This document shows positions 12,818 to 20,838 of a DNA stretch of 64,000 bases, piece by piece. The notes beneath the pieces were generated by a model. The model did not search any database. It had not been told where the DNA came from and saw only the letters and a program-made list of their open reading frames with translations. The position numbers and the translations under genes were made by a program. Numbering within the stretch: position 1 is the first letter of the stretch; the number at the start of each line of letters is the position of its first letter. Source of the stretch: Teredinibacter sp. KSP-S5-2 (GTDB lineage Bacteria > Pseudomonadota > Gammaproteobacteria > Pseudomonadales > Cellvibrionaceae); the NCBI RefSeq assembly GCF_032773895.1, contig NZ_CP120416.1:370001-434000 (forward strand), written 5' to 3'.

Positions 12818-13603
12818 GTGACTAAATCTGGGTTAGAAAAGTATAAATTTACCGGTTCAGGTAATTGGGTCAAAAAGGTGATTTGCTTCCTTTTGATTGG
12901 GACTTTGGTTGGATGTGCTTCCAACCCCAAAAATGATGGTGATCAGAACCTGACACGACACGAGCGGGATAAGTTTGAAGGGTTCAACAGAGCGATGTTC
13001 GCATTTAACGATACGATGGATCGCTGGGTCCTTAAACCGGTTGCCAAGGGATACGTGTATATTGCGCCGGAACCTGTGGAAATCGGGGTGAAAAACTTCT
13101 TTAGTAATCTCGGTGAAATTACCAACGTTTTTAACGATGTGTTGCAATGGAAATGGAAAGCCGCAGGTGTCGATACTGGACGTTTTCTAATTAATTCCAC
13201 AGTCGGCATTTTGGGTTTCTTCGATGTTGCTCAACATATGGGCTTGGAAGAAAATGACGGCGAAGACTTTGGTCAGACGTTGGCAAAGTGGGGGGTAGGA
13301 GAAGGTTCGTATTTAGTCTTACCCTTCTTGGGGCCAACGACAATCCGGGATGGGTTCGGTAAGCCAATTGATATCTTTACTAACCCGGTGACTTACGTAG
13401 AACCTTCCAACACCGCAGTGGGTTTAACTGCTACAGACTTAGTTCAAACCAGAGCCCAGTTGTTAGATGTTGAAGACCTTATTCAAGGGGATAAATACAT
13501 CATGATACGCAGCGTTTTTCTTCAGCGTCGGGATTTCCTCAATAATGACGGTGTCGTAGAAGATGATTTCGGTGACGAGGACTTTGAGGACGAGGATTTT
13601 TAG
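12818..13603 (+). CDS. mlaA: Intermembrane phospholipid transport lipoprotein MlaA (VacJ)
   Basis: 261 aa. MlaA is the outer-membrane lipoprotein of the Mla pathway, which removes mislocalised phospholipids from the outer leaflet of the outer membrane. The start is GTG at 12818, preceded by AAAAAGGA. The signal peptide ends in the lipobox LVGC, making C33 the lipidated residue. The FEGFNRAMFAFND start, the VGILGFFDVA segment and the GVGEGSYLVLPFLGPTTIRD block are MlaA signatures. The C-terminus has a strongly acidic tail rich in D, E and F after residue 245. The rest of the mla operon (mlaBCDEF) is not nearby, which is common. Confidence 0.95.
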   Translation: MTKSGLEKYKFTGSGNWVKKVICFLLIGTLVGCASNPKNDGDQNLTRHERDKFEGFNRAMFAFNDTMDRWVLKPVAKGYVYIAPEPVEIGVKNFFSNLGEITNVFNDVLQWKWKAAGVDTGRFLINSTVGILGFFDVAQHMGLEENDGEDFGQTLAKWGVGEGSYLVLPFLGPTTIRDGFGKPIDIFTNPVTYVEPSNTAVGLTATDLVQTRAQLLDVEDLIQGDKYIMIRSVFLQRRDFLNNDGVVEDDFGDEDFEDEDF

Positions 13604-13654
13604 AGGGGACGAAACCTGCAGCGAAACACATTCGCTAACCGGGGTAAATCTTAT

Positions 13655-13675
13655 CGGTGCGAGTTTATCGCACCG
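13655..13675. terminator. Hairpin between convergent mlaA and PilZ genes
   Basis: Stem CGGTGCGA (13655-13662) pairs with TCGCACCG (13668-13675) around a 5-nt loop. It lies between two convergent genes, so it could terminate either. There is no clear T run, so it may be weak. Confidence 0.45.
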
Positions 13676-13683
13676 TCGAATTC

Positions 13684-14001
13684 TTACTTAATCACTTCTT
13701 TTATTTCAAGGCCTATTCTGCAAGGCTGCGATTCTGATTCCGGTTGAGAAACCACTCGGGTAACCACCGCAATAGCATGAAGCATAGGGCTATGGCCGTG
13801 TGAAGACGAAATTACAACTTCAGTTTCCGTACCTACGGGTATAACGCTATCCAACTCCACCATTAAGCCTCCACCACTTAAATCGCAACACTTCCCGGTC
13901 ATGTGCTGATCGCCGTTTTTAATGTCAATTTGTACAGGCGTATCAACTTTCATGCGGATGAAGTTGCGCTTTTCCTGATAGTCTCGGTTAGCTAGGCTCA
14001 T
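13684..14001 (-). CDS. PilZ domain protein (c-di-GMP receptor)
   Basis: 105 aa, cytoplasmic, a single PilZ domain. Both c-di-GMP binding signatures are present: RxxxR (RNFIR) near residues 12-16 and DxSxxG (DLSGGG) near residue 40. I chose the ATG at 14001 over an in-frame start 54 bp upstream because AGGGGAGA precedes it at proper spacing and the protein then begins just before the PilZ signature. It lies between mlaA (convergent) and the RssB-like gene (divergent), the same neighbourhood I recall from Pseudomonas. Its target cannot be told from the sequence. Confidence 0.9.
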   Translation of the reverse strand: MSLANRDYQEKRNFIRMKVDTPVQIDIKNGDQHMTGKCCDLSGGGLMVELDSVIPVGTETEVVISSSHGHSPMLHAIAVVTRVVSQPESESQPCRIGLEIKEVIK

Positions 14002-14283
14002 ATATCTCCCCTTAACGAAGCTTGGAGTGTGAGGGATTGTTTTTTGGCTATACAACCTTTTTATATCTTGCTGCTATAGGAGTAGCGTTTTTAGTGACGA
14101 AAAGGTCATGCTTTGCCATATCTAGTGGTGTGCGATCAATGCATGCACACTATGTACAAAGTTAACCCAAAAATGCAGAGATTGGTAGCTTGCGTATAAG
14201 AAAATATGGCGTTACTGTACGCTTCGATCAAACCCACCAAGAATAGGCAGATTACAACTGTAGTCTAAGACAGAGCGTATCCT

Positions 14284-15477
14284 TTGAACGTGACGGATGA
14301 GAGTAGGGAATTATTGGTTATCGACGATGATAATATCGTGCGAGAAAGCATCGTCGCGTATCTGGAAGACTCAGGGTTCATTGTCCATCAAGCCGCCAAT
14401 GGCCGCTCCGGCCTGGAAATATTTAATCAGCTTAATCCTCAACTTGTTATCACTGATCTGCGCATGCCCGATATTGACGGCCTGAAGATTTTAAAAGAGA
14501 TACGCAAGTTGAACGGTCAGATCCCGGTGATAGTGATTTCAGGCATGGGGGTTGTACGTGATGTTGTCGAAGCGTTGCGTCATGGTGCTACCGATTATTT
14601 AGTGAAACCTTTGGTGGATATGGAAGTTTTAGTCCACTCCATTCGTCGAGCTCTTGAGAGAACAGAATTACTTGAGCAGAATCTGCTTTACCGTAATAAG
14701 CTGGAAAGAGCCAATCGCGAACTGAGCGAGTATGTACGGGTGCTGGAGCGAGACCAGAAAGCCGGGCGGCGGGTGCAGAGCCAGATGTTGCCGGAAACGC
14801 CTCATGTGTATAACCAGGTGGAGGTTTCATATCAGATTATCCCGTCGCTTTATTTAAGCGGTGATTTTGTTGACCACGGTTTACTTCGTGACCGCTACTT
14901 GGCTTTTTATTTGGTTGATGTCTCAGGTCATGGCGCTGCGTCAGCGTTTGTGACAGTCTGGCTGCGTCAACTAGTCCGCAGGTACTTTTCGGACAATAAA
15001 ATTATTGATAGTGAGGAGTCTTTCGCTTCAGCGCCCGAGGTATTAACTAAACTTATTAATCAGGAAGTTATTCAGTCTGGTATCGGTTGCCATCTGACCT
15101 GTTTTGCAGGAATTATTGATACCGAATCACTGGAAATGCGCTACGTTATTGGAGGGCACTTACCTCTGCCTATACTCAGGGCTGGGAAGAAGGTGAGCTA
15201 CTTACAGGGCGAGGGGAAACCCATAGGGATATTCAAGGATGCGAGCTGGCAGGTGCAGTCTGTTCAGCTATCGAAAGACTTTTCTATCGTTGTGTTTTCT
15301 GATGGTGTGTTGGAAGTGCTGCCCAATATGGGATTGATCGAAAAAGAGGCCTACCTGCAGCAAGTTATGTCTGAATGCAGCGGCGATATCGGTTCTATAT
15401 TTGAGGCGTTGGGCATAAACGAAATGGACACCGCACCGGATGACATCGCGGTTCTTAAACTTGAAATGGTAAAGTAA
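14284..15477 (+). CDS. rssB: Response regulator with PP2C-type Ser/Thr phosphatase domain (RssB-like)
   Basis: 397 aa. Residues 8-125 form a receiver domain with acidic pocket D14-D16, phospho-acceptor D58 (VITDLRMPD), S86 and K108. A helical linker (about 125-170) leads to a SpoIIE/RsbU-type PP2C domain. That domain keeps the metal-binding aspartates in SGDFVD, VDVSGHG, FSDGVLE and PDDIAV, so it should be catalytically active. E. coli RssB has a degenerate version that delivers RpoS to ClpXP; this protein is closer to the Pseudomonas type, where the next gene encodes a STAS protein. Start is TTG at 14284 or GTG at 14290; neither has a strong ribosome site. It is 5 bp from the STAS gene, its likely substrate. 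The gene symbol is a tentative family assignment. Confidence 0.85.
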   Translation: MNVTDESRELLVIDDDNIVRESIVAYLEDSGFIVHQAANGRSGLEIFNQLNPQLVITDLRMPDIDGLKILKEIRKLNGQIPVIVISGMGVVRDVVEALRHGATDYLVKPLVDMEVLVHSIRRALERTELLEQNLLYRNKLERANRELSEYVRVLERDQKAGRRVQSQMLPETPHVYNQVEVSYQIIPSLYLSGDFVDHGLLRDRYLAFYLVDVSGHGAASAFVTVWLRQLVRRYFSDNKIIDSEESFASAPEVLTKLINQEVIQSGIGCHLTCFAGIIDTESLEMRYVIGGHLPLPILRAGKKVSYLQGEGKPIGIFKDASWQVQSVQLSKDFSIVVFSDGVLEVLPNMGLIEKEAYLQQVMSECSGDIGSIFEALGINEMDTAPDDIAVLKLEMVK

Positions 15478-15482
15478 ATTAC

Positions 15483-15977
15483 ATGAGCTCTGGCACAATC
15501 AAAGTAGCAGAACATCAAGGGGTCACCGTCATTAAGATGGAAGGCGACGTCCGTTTGACCCTGTGTTTGTCGTTTGATGATTTTATTGAAGATATGCTAT
15601 CTAAAGATGATTTTTGTTCAGTGCTGTTTGATCTCACTGAAGCCGAAGCCATCGATAGCACGACACTTGGACTGATGGCTAAAATTGCGATAACCGGGCG
15701 AGATAAAGGTTTCGATGACCCGGTGGTGATTACCCGAAATCCGAATATCAAGCGCATTCTGCGTTCTATGGGGTTTGCAGATATCTTCCAGATTCTGGAC
15801 GAGCATGGCGATATGCTTGCACCGGCCAAAAAACTGGTTGAGCTGAAAGAGCGGACAGATGATGAAAAAGCGGTGCAAGCCCGGATTCTGGAAGCCCATA
15901 AAGTGCTGATGAATATGAACGAAGAGAACAGGAATACATTTAAGGAGCTGGTCGACACGCTTGAACAACAGTCATAG
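15483..15977 (+). CDS. STAS domain protein (anti-sigma factor antagonist)
   Basis: 164 aa. Residues 5-110 form a STAS domain like SpoIIAA/RsbV. The conserved phosphorylatable serine is S59 in AIDSTTLGLM. A helical C-terminal extension (about 115-164, with EERTDDEKAVQARILEAHK-type charged helices) goes beyond a minimal STAS domain. In partner-switching systems such a protein binds an anti-sigma factor or other target only when dephosphorylated. The phosphatase encoded 5 bp upstream is the obvious candidate to dephosphorylate S59. No HATPase-type anti-sigma kinase is encoded in the window, so the kinase and target are open; the CHASE2 kinase at 17.7 kb is one possibility. Confidence 0.9.
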   Translation: MSSGTIKVAEHQGVTVIKMEGDVRLTLCLSFDDFIEDMLSKDDFCSVLFDLTEAEAIDSTTLGLMAKIAITGRDKGFDDPVVITRNPNIKRILRSMGFADIFQILDEHGDMLAPAKKLVELKERTDDEKAVQARILEAHKVLMNMNEENRNTFKELVDTLEQQS

Positions 15978-16099
15978 TGTCATCTAAATCAAGTTAGTCT
16001 AACCCGATACGGAAGGGTTAACACTGCGCTCAAGCGCGAGCACCCCACACCAGATGAAGGAATAGTAGTAAAAACGCTATAACTCAAAGGGGGTCTCTT

Positions 16100-16645
16100 A
16101 TGCAGACTATCGATGAAATGATTACGGACGTGATTCGCCGGGAAGGTGGATACATCGACCACCCGGATGACCGCGGTGGCCCGACAAAATACGGGATCAC
16201 GCAAAAGACACTTTCCCGCTACAAAGGCTACTCGGTACTGACCCGAGAGGTAAAAAACCTGACGGTGGAAGTCGCCGCCGAAATCTACGAACAAAATTAC
16301 TATCTCGGCCCCTCTATCCATAAGCTTCCCAACGAAATTCAACCATTTGTATTTGATAGCGCTGTTAACCATGGCTCAAGGCGTGCGTTGAAATTTGTGC
16401 AAAGCGTTTGTAACCAGGCTGGCTACACGCCAACGTTAGTGGTCGATGGTGCTATGGGGCCAAATACACGCCGTGGTGCAGAATGGTGCCAACAACAAAT
16501 GGAGGAGCTGTTTCTTCAAGCCTTATGCGAGGAGCGGCGTAATTTTTACTATTTGATTGTGGCAAATAACCCATCGCAGAAAGTCTTTTTAAAAGGCTGG
16601 ATGAACCGACTAGCCGATTTCGGCTATGAGGAGCAGTTGGTATGA
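16100..16645 (+). CDS. Glycoside hydrolase family 108 endolysin (N-acetylmuramidase)
   Basis: 181 aa, cytoplasmic by sequence: there is no signal peptide, as in phage endolysins that need a holin to reach the wall. The GH108 signature REGGYIDHPDDRGGPTKYGIT lies at residues 14-34, with E15 as the expected catalytic glutamate. The C-terminal half (about 95-175), with NHGSRRALKFVQ and VVDGAMGPNTR, is a peptidoglycan-binding domain of the PG_binding_3 type. The ATG is preceded by AAAGGGGG. The gene overlaps the next (holin) gene by 4 bp (ATGA), so the two are translationally coupled. The same pairing is the lysis module of Rhodobacter-type gene transfer agents and some phages. Confidence 0.9.
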   Translation: MQTIDEMITDVIRREGGYIDHPDDRGGPTKYGITQKTLSRYKGYSVLTREVKNLTVEVAAEIYEQNYYLGPSIHKLPNEIQPFVFDSAVNHGSRRALKFVQSVCNQAGYTPTLVVDGAMGPNTRRGAEWCQQQMEELFLQALCEERRNFYYLIVANNPSQKVFLKGWMNRLADFGYEEQLV

Positions 16646-17220
16646 GCTGGTGGAATTTTATCCCCGGAATTTTCCGTGGTGCGAAAGATTTAAGTGAAGT
16701 TTTTGTTGAAAACAAGGAAAACAAAGGGCAGCGAGGCCACGTTGAGCGGATAACGGACATGGAACTGAGCAAGTCCGTTCTGGACCAGTTTGCTGCAGAG
16801 TTCCATGCCCGACAAAATCGCAGTAAATGGGATTCCTTCGTCGATGGTCTTAATCGCTTACCGCGCCCGTTAATGACGTTTGCGGTGCTTGGCTTTTTTG
16901 TCTTGGCGCCTGTCGCGCCAGAGCGTTTTATGCTGATTGCAGCTTCATACGAAATGGTGCCGCCGGGATACTGGGCGTTGTTAAGTGTGATTGTGGGCTT
17001 CTACTTTGGCGGTAGAATGCAATTAAAAAAGGCGGATATGTCACTTCAGGTCGATCAGGTCAAAGCGGCCAAGGAATTAGTTGCAATGCGTGAAGAGTTT
17101 CGCGCAATGGACGTTGAAGAAGAAAAATCCACCGAGTTAGAATTCCAGAACGCATTGCGTGCTGGGGAATCCATGGTCAAAAACCGCATTGTTGCCAAAT
17201 GGTTGGCGAATAAAGGGTAA
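16642..17220 (+). CDS. Holin of the 3TM gene-transfer-release type
   Basis: 192 aa. The central part (residues 58-128) matches the GTA_holin_3TM family: a conserved FVDGLNRLPRPLMTF entry, a hydrophobic segment at about 77-93, a short hydrophobic stretch around 96-105, another membrane segment at 109-124, and the exit FYFGGR. The flanking N- and C-terminal regions are charged and helical. Family members are thought to form membrane lesions that let the endolysin out or trigger release. Its ATG overlaps the endolysin stop codon. No capsid, portal, terminase or tail genes are nearby, so this is a lysis cassette on its own inside a signalling block. Confidence 0.85.
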   Translation: MSWWNFIPGIFRGAKDLSEVFVENKENKGQRGHVERITDMELSKSVLDQFAAEFHARQNRSKWDSFVDGLNRLPRPLMTFAVLGFFVLAPVAPERFMLIAASYEMVPPGYWALLSVIVGFYFGGRMQLKKADMSLQVDQVKAAKELVAMREEFRAMDVEEEKSTELEFQNALRAGESMVKNRIVAKWLANKG

Positions 17221-17267
17221 ACTTGGCCGGGCAACTGAAACGATAATAACAACCAGAACAAGTTCAA

Positions 17268-17621
17268 ATGGCATATTTAAGGCACTTATTTAACGGCACA
17301 ACAGTCACTATTTACGAACTTCGGGATGCCATTACCATTGGCAGGCATCCCAACTGTCAGATTCGGGTTGATGATCCCACGGTCAGTGGTCATCACGCTT
17401 CTCTAAGCCCCGAAGACGAAGGGTGGTTTCTGCAGGATGTGGGCAGTACCAACGGCGTTCTGGTGAAAAGTAAAAAGGTAGACCGCTTGCTAATGGAGCC
17501 GGGCTGCCTATTCGAGATAGGTACTCATGAGTTTGAGTTTTTCGACGAACTGCCAAATGACCTCGGTAGAACGTTGAAGATCAAGAAAAGCTGGATCCCG
17601 GGTGTGTATTACACGGAATAA
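17268..17621 (+). CDS. FHA domain protein 1
   Basis: 117 aa, a single cytoplasmic forkhead-associated domain that binds phosphothreonine peptides. The signature residues are present: GRHPNCQI (residues 25-32), VSGHHA (about 41-46) and GSTNG (about 61-65). A short tail after residue 95 contains DLGRTLKIKKSW, and its RT element resembles one in the tail of the second FHA protein (20185-20541). It sits between the holin gene and the CHASE2 kinase gene, so the kinase is the likely source of the phosphothreonine it reads. Confidence 0.93.
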   Translation: MAYLRHLFNGTTVTIYELRDAITIGRHPNCQIRVDDPTVSGHHASLSPEDEGWFLQDVGSTNGVLVKSKKVDRLLMEPGCLFEIGTHEFEFFDELPNDLGRTLKIKKSWIPGVYYTE

Positions 17622-17669
17622 CCTGAAAAAAGATGGTAATCTGTGGGTTTTAGCGTAAAGGTTATATGA

Positions 17670-20153
17670 GTGCCAGGTATTAAACACATTGCGGCGTCAG
17701 CTGTCCGTTTTCCGGTCATTTTTGTCAGCCACCTAAGCTTGCGAGGCTTGGTGCTGATTATTGGCGTTGCTTTACTTATGTGCCCCTGGAAACCTGCCGC
17801 ATTTGCTTTTCTGGATAATTATATCCTCCAGGCATCTACATACTTCTTGCCCTCTCCAAAAGGTGCTTCCGAAATAGCGGTTATTGAAGTGCCGCCACGA
17901 GAGTTTGAGAGCTGGCAGCAGGACGTGTATTCCGCTGGTAAGCTCGGTGCGCTCATTTCCAACATTCTTCATGGTTCAGATGCTACGGTTGGCGTGGTAC
18001 TGAATAAACCCCTCGATAGTCTTTCCAGTTCTGCCGACCAGCTTCTTGAAGACCTGGCTGCTCAAAGCAACACCGAAAACGAAACATTAGTACAGGTTCG
18101 TTCCCTGGTTCAGCGAAAACATTTACTTCTGGACACGCTGAATAATGATCGCGTTATTCTGGGGGTTGTGAATACCCGTCTGGGTGGCCATGTTGGCATC
18201 GAAAGCAATCCGGGCCGAACTCAAGTGTTGCCTGATATTGTCAACGACTGGTTGTGGCCTGCAGAGTGGCGGTATGTAGACCCTGGGCGACTGGTTGAAC
18301 GGCCTTCTATTGACCACCACACTGTTGTCCCAGAAGCAGCCAACGCCCGAACCCTGGTTATTTATGACGATGACAACACCCATACACAAGGCAGTTTTTC
18401 GTTGTATTTACTTAAAGCTGCCCTTGAGCGAAGTGGAACCAAAATTGAGCGTGTGAGTTGGTTGCGAGACTGGGGGGTGTTGTTTGATGATCAGACTTTT
18501 CGCACTTCGCCTTCTGGTAGTGTTGTTGCGTTGAATTCCGTTACGACGGAACGTATGCACCCGTTGATTGGCAAGATTTCTCTTGAAGAGGCAATGGCGA
18601 GAAGTGCTTTCCCGGCCATCGTCATTGTGGCAGCAGCCGGTGACCAAACCGCTATGTCACTTGCTCGCAGTACCTATAGCATGCTCCACGGCTTTTCGGT
18701 TGCCGAGCCATGGTGGTTCGTCGGTATGGAAAAAGCACTATTATTGTTTTTTACTTTATATCTGGTTTGGTTGTTACCCAAGCTATCCCCTCGGGTAGGC
18801 TACGTTATCTCGCTGTTCCTGCTGTTTGCACTGGTTGTGTTGCAAATCTTTGCCGTGGTGAATAACAAACTTTGGTATCCGTTGGGCTTGTCGCTGCTGT
18901 TTCTTATGGTTGGGCATATTTTGATTATCGCCTGGCGGCGCAGAGAGCAATCCTGGATTAATTTACAAGACCGGGCAGATTCAGCCTGTGTGGTTTTGGC
19001 TGAGGCGTATATGGAGCGGCAAGACTATGATATGGCGGCGCAGGCCATGTCACAGTGCGGTAGCTCCAGTAAAGTGCTGGGTACACTGTACGATATAGCC
19101 AGTGCTTACGCCGGGGAGAAACAGTACCAGCACGCAGTCGATGTTTTTAAATCGATTTCCGCTAAAAGCGTGGATTACCGCGATACCTCACAAAAAATTG
19201 ATGCCTTAAAAACCATGATTTATTCCTCGCAGAGTAGTGGAGGAAATGGTTCGGTTGAGTTGGATGCAACTGTTGCGCTTGAACGACAGCCTTTGCCCAT
19301 GCAAAAACTCGGACGTTATGAAGTGCGGGAGGAAATCGGCCGAGGTGCTATGGGGACTGTCTACCTGGGGTATGACCCGAGAATTGCCCGTAAGGTCGCG
19401 GTTAAAACGTTGAATACCAGTCAGTTTTCGTCTCAGCAGATCGGTGACATAAAATCCCGTTTTTTCCGGGAAGCTGAGGCGGCTGGTCGTTTGAGTCACC
19501 CCAGAATTGTGTCGGTATACGATGTCGGTGAAGAAGGTAACCTTGCTTATATTGCGATGGATTTTGTTGATGGTAAGGCCTTGAACGAATTTGTTTCGCC
19601 TGATCGTCTGCTGCCTGTTTTTGAAGTGTATCGGGTGGTGTGTGATGTGGCAGAAGCCCTGGAGTATGCGCACAGCAATCAAATTATTCACCGGGATATC
19701 AAACCCGGCAATATTATGTATAACCCGGCACCTTATCAGGTGAAAGTCACAGATTTCGGTATTGCTCGTTTAGTGGATGATTCGAAAACCAGCACTGGTG
19801 AAATTTTAGGTAGCCCGCTCTATATGGCGCCTGAGCAACTTAAGGGTAAGAAAGTAAATTTTGCTGCCGATGTGTTTAGTCTGGGGGTGACTTTTTATCA
19901 ACTCTTAACAGGCGTTCTCCCATTTTCCGGTGACAATTTGGCGAGCCTGACTTACGAAATTATTCACGGAAAACATAAAAACGTTCGCCGAGTGCGGAGA
20001 GAATTACCTGCCAGCGCAGCGCGAATCATTAATCAGTGTTTGCAAAAAGACCCAACCGATCGCTATGCTTCAGCGGGAGAATTGGCACAAACTATTCGCA
20101 AGGCCATAAAGCGCGATTTCGCGCACGATGCCAAGCGGATAGGGTATTTATAG
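17670..20153 (+). CDS. CHASE2-domain transmembrane Ser/Thr protein kinase
   Basis: 827 aa. The start is GTG at 17670; the nearby ATG at 17666 is in a frame that stops at once. A signal-anchor helix (about 25-45) is followed by an extracytoplasmic CHASE2 sensor domain (about 50-330). Three membrane helices lie at about 350-420. A cytoplasmic repeat-like helical region (about 430-520) resembles tetratricopeptide repeats. A Hanks-type kinase starts at residue 548 with the loop GRGAMGTVYLG, K579 in VAVKTL, catalytic D676 in HRDIKPGN, and DFGIAR. All core catalytic residues are present. It is flanked on each side by an FHA gene with gaps of 48 and 31 bp. The ligand is unknown. Confidence 0.94.
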   Translation: MPGIKHIAASAVRFPVIFVSHLSLRGLVLIIGVALLMCPWKPAAFAFLDNYILQASTYFLPSPKGASEIAVIEVPPREFESWQQDVYSAGKLGALISNILHGSDATVGVVLNKPLDSLSSSADQLLEDLAAQSNTENETLVQVRSLVQRKHLLLDTLNNDRVILGVVNTRLGGHVGIESNPGRTQVLPDIVNDWLWPAEWRYVDPGRLVERPSIDHHTVVPEAANARTLVIYDDDNTHTQGSFSLYLLKAALERSGTKIERVSWLRDWGVLFDDQTFRTSPSGSVVALNSVTTERMHPLIGKISLEEAMARSAFPAIVIVAAAGDQTAMSLARSTYSMLHGFSVAEPWWFVGMEKALLLFFTLYLVWLLPKLSPRVGYVISLFLLFALVVLQIFAVVNNKLWYPLGLSLLFLMVGHILIIAWRRREQSWINLQDRADSACVVLAEAYMERQDYDMAAQAMSQCGSSSKVLGTLYDIASAYAGEKQYQHAVDVFKSISAKSVDYRDTSQKIDALKTMIYSSQSSGGNGSVELDATVALERQPLPMQKLGRYEVREEIGRGAMGTVYLGYDPRIARKVAVKTLNTSQFSSQQIGDIKSRFFREAEAAGRLSHPRIVSVYDVGEEGNLAYIAMDFVDGKALNEFVSPDRLLPVFEVYRVVCDVAEALEYAHSNQIIHRDIKPGNIMYNPAPYQVKVTDFGIARLVDDSKTSTGEILGSPLYMAPEQLKGKKVNFAADVFSLGVTFYQLLTGVLPFSGDNLASLTYEIIHGKHKNVRRVRRELPASAARIINQCLQKDPTDRYASAGELAQTIRKAIKRDFAHDAKRIGYL

Positions 20154-20184
20154 TAAAAACGATAAAAACATAAGGTAGTTTTAT

Positions 20185-20541
20185 ATGGCCATGCTGGCGC
20201 AACTAATTGATGATGTTGTGGTACATAAATTTGACTTGTCCCCAGAAGCTTTGACCATAGGACGTCACCCGGATAATTCTGTGGTAATTGACGATTCAGC
20301 GGTGAGTGCAAAACACGCCAAAGTCATACAAAAATCCAACGTTCATTTTCCTGAATATAAAGAAACCTATATTTCTGATTTGGGGAGCACGAATGGCACT
20401 TATGTCAATGAGTTACCGGTAAGTGATTCGTGTCGTTTGCACCATAATGATATTGTGCGAATCGCCTGGAATAAGTTTAAGTTTATTGACGATAAAGAAG
20501 CCGATATGGAACGTACGGTTCATATGCTGCAGCAGAAATAG
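20185..20541 (+). CDS. FHA domain protein 2
   Basis: 118 aa, a second stand-alone FHA domain. It shows GRHPDNSV (about residues 27-34), VSAKHA (about 43-48) and GSTNGTYV (about 66-73). The tail carries ADMERTVHML, resembling the DLGRTLKI tail of FHA protein 1. It is the last gene of the signalling block, 31 bp after the kinase gene. It probably binds a phosphothreonine made by that kinase, either on the kinase itself, on the other FHA protein, or on its own tail. Confidence 0.93.
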   Translation: MAMLAQLIDDVVVHKFDLSPEALTIGRHPDNSVVIDDSAVSAKHAKVIQKSNVHFPEYKETYISDLGSTNGTYVNELPVSDSCRLHHNDIVRIAWNKFKFIDDKEADMERTVHMLQQK

Positions 20542-20594
20542 TATGTTGGGTTGCTGAAACGACGGATGCCCCAAAACTTTTTCAAAACCAATCC

Positions 20595-20680
20595 GGTGCT
20601 ATGTATTCGACACGCCGTTAATACTTCCATGTAGGCTCGTCGTCAGCTTCCCTGCTGCCGACGGTCGTATTCATCACACC
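20595..20680 (-). repeat. Structured dispersed repeat, copy 1
   Basis: Read on the minus strand, this is the same element as copy 2 at 40208-40305. The core 20608-20667 matches the reverse complement of 40227-40286 at 55 of 60 positions by my alignment. It holds an inner hairpin with an AGGGA-type loop followed by the conserved CTACATGGA(A)GTATTAA arm. The flanks 20595-20612 and 20664-20680 pair imperfectly as an outer stem (GGTG..ATG.AT.CGAC). It lies between convergent FHA and rnb genes. Confidence 0.85.
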
Positions 20681-20782
20681 TGATTTCTTTGCTGACGTTG
20701 TTTCAGTTTTTGGGATAGGTGTGTAGAGGGAATGTTTAATGTGAACGGTTATGGCTGTACGACTGTACAAAGCGCTGAAACA

Positions 20783-20822
20783 AAAAAGCCCTGGAATTAA
20801 CGGCCTAATTCCAGGGCTTTTA
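20783..20822. terminator. Bidirectional terminator between FHA2 and rnb
   Basis: A perfect inverted repeat AGCCCTGGAATTA / TAATTCCAGGGCT with a short GC-containing loop is flanked by A and T runs on both sides. It can serve rnb on the minus strand and the signalling block on the plus strand. Confidence 0.9.
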
Positions 20823-20838
20823 TCGGTTCTTGCTGAGC

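Noticed and set aside
16100-17220. Prophage remnant as the explanation for the lysozyme and holin
   Set aside because: No integrase, terminase, capsid, tail or attachment repeats nearby, and the pair is embedded in a co-directional signalling block. Not fully excluded.
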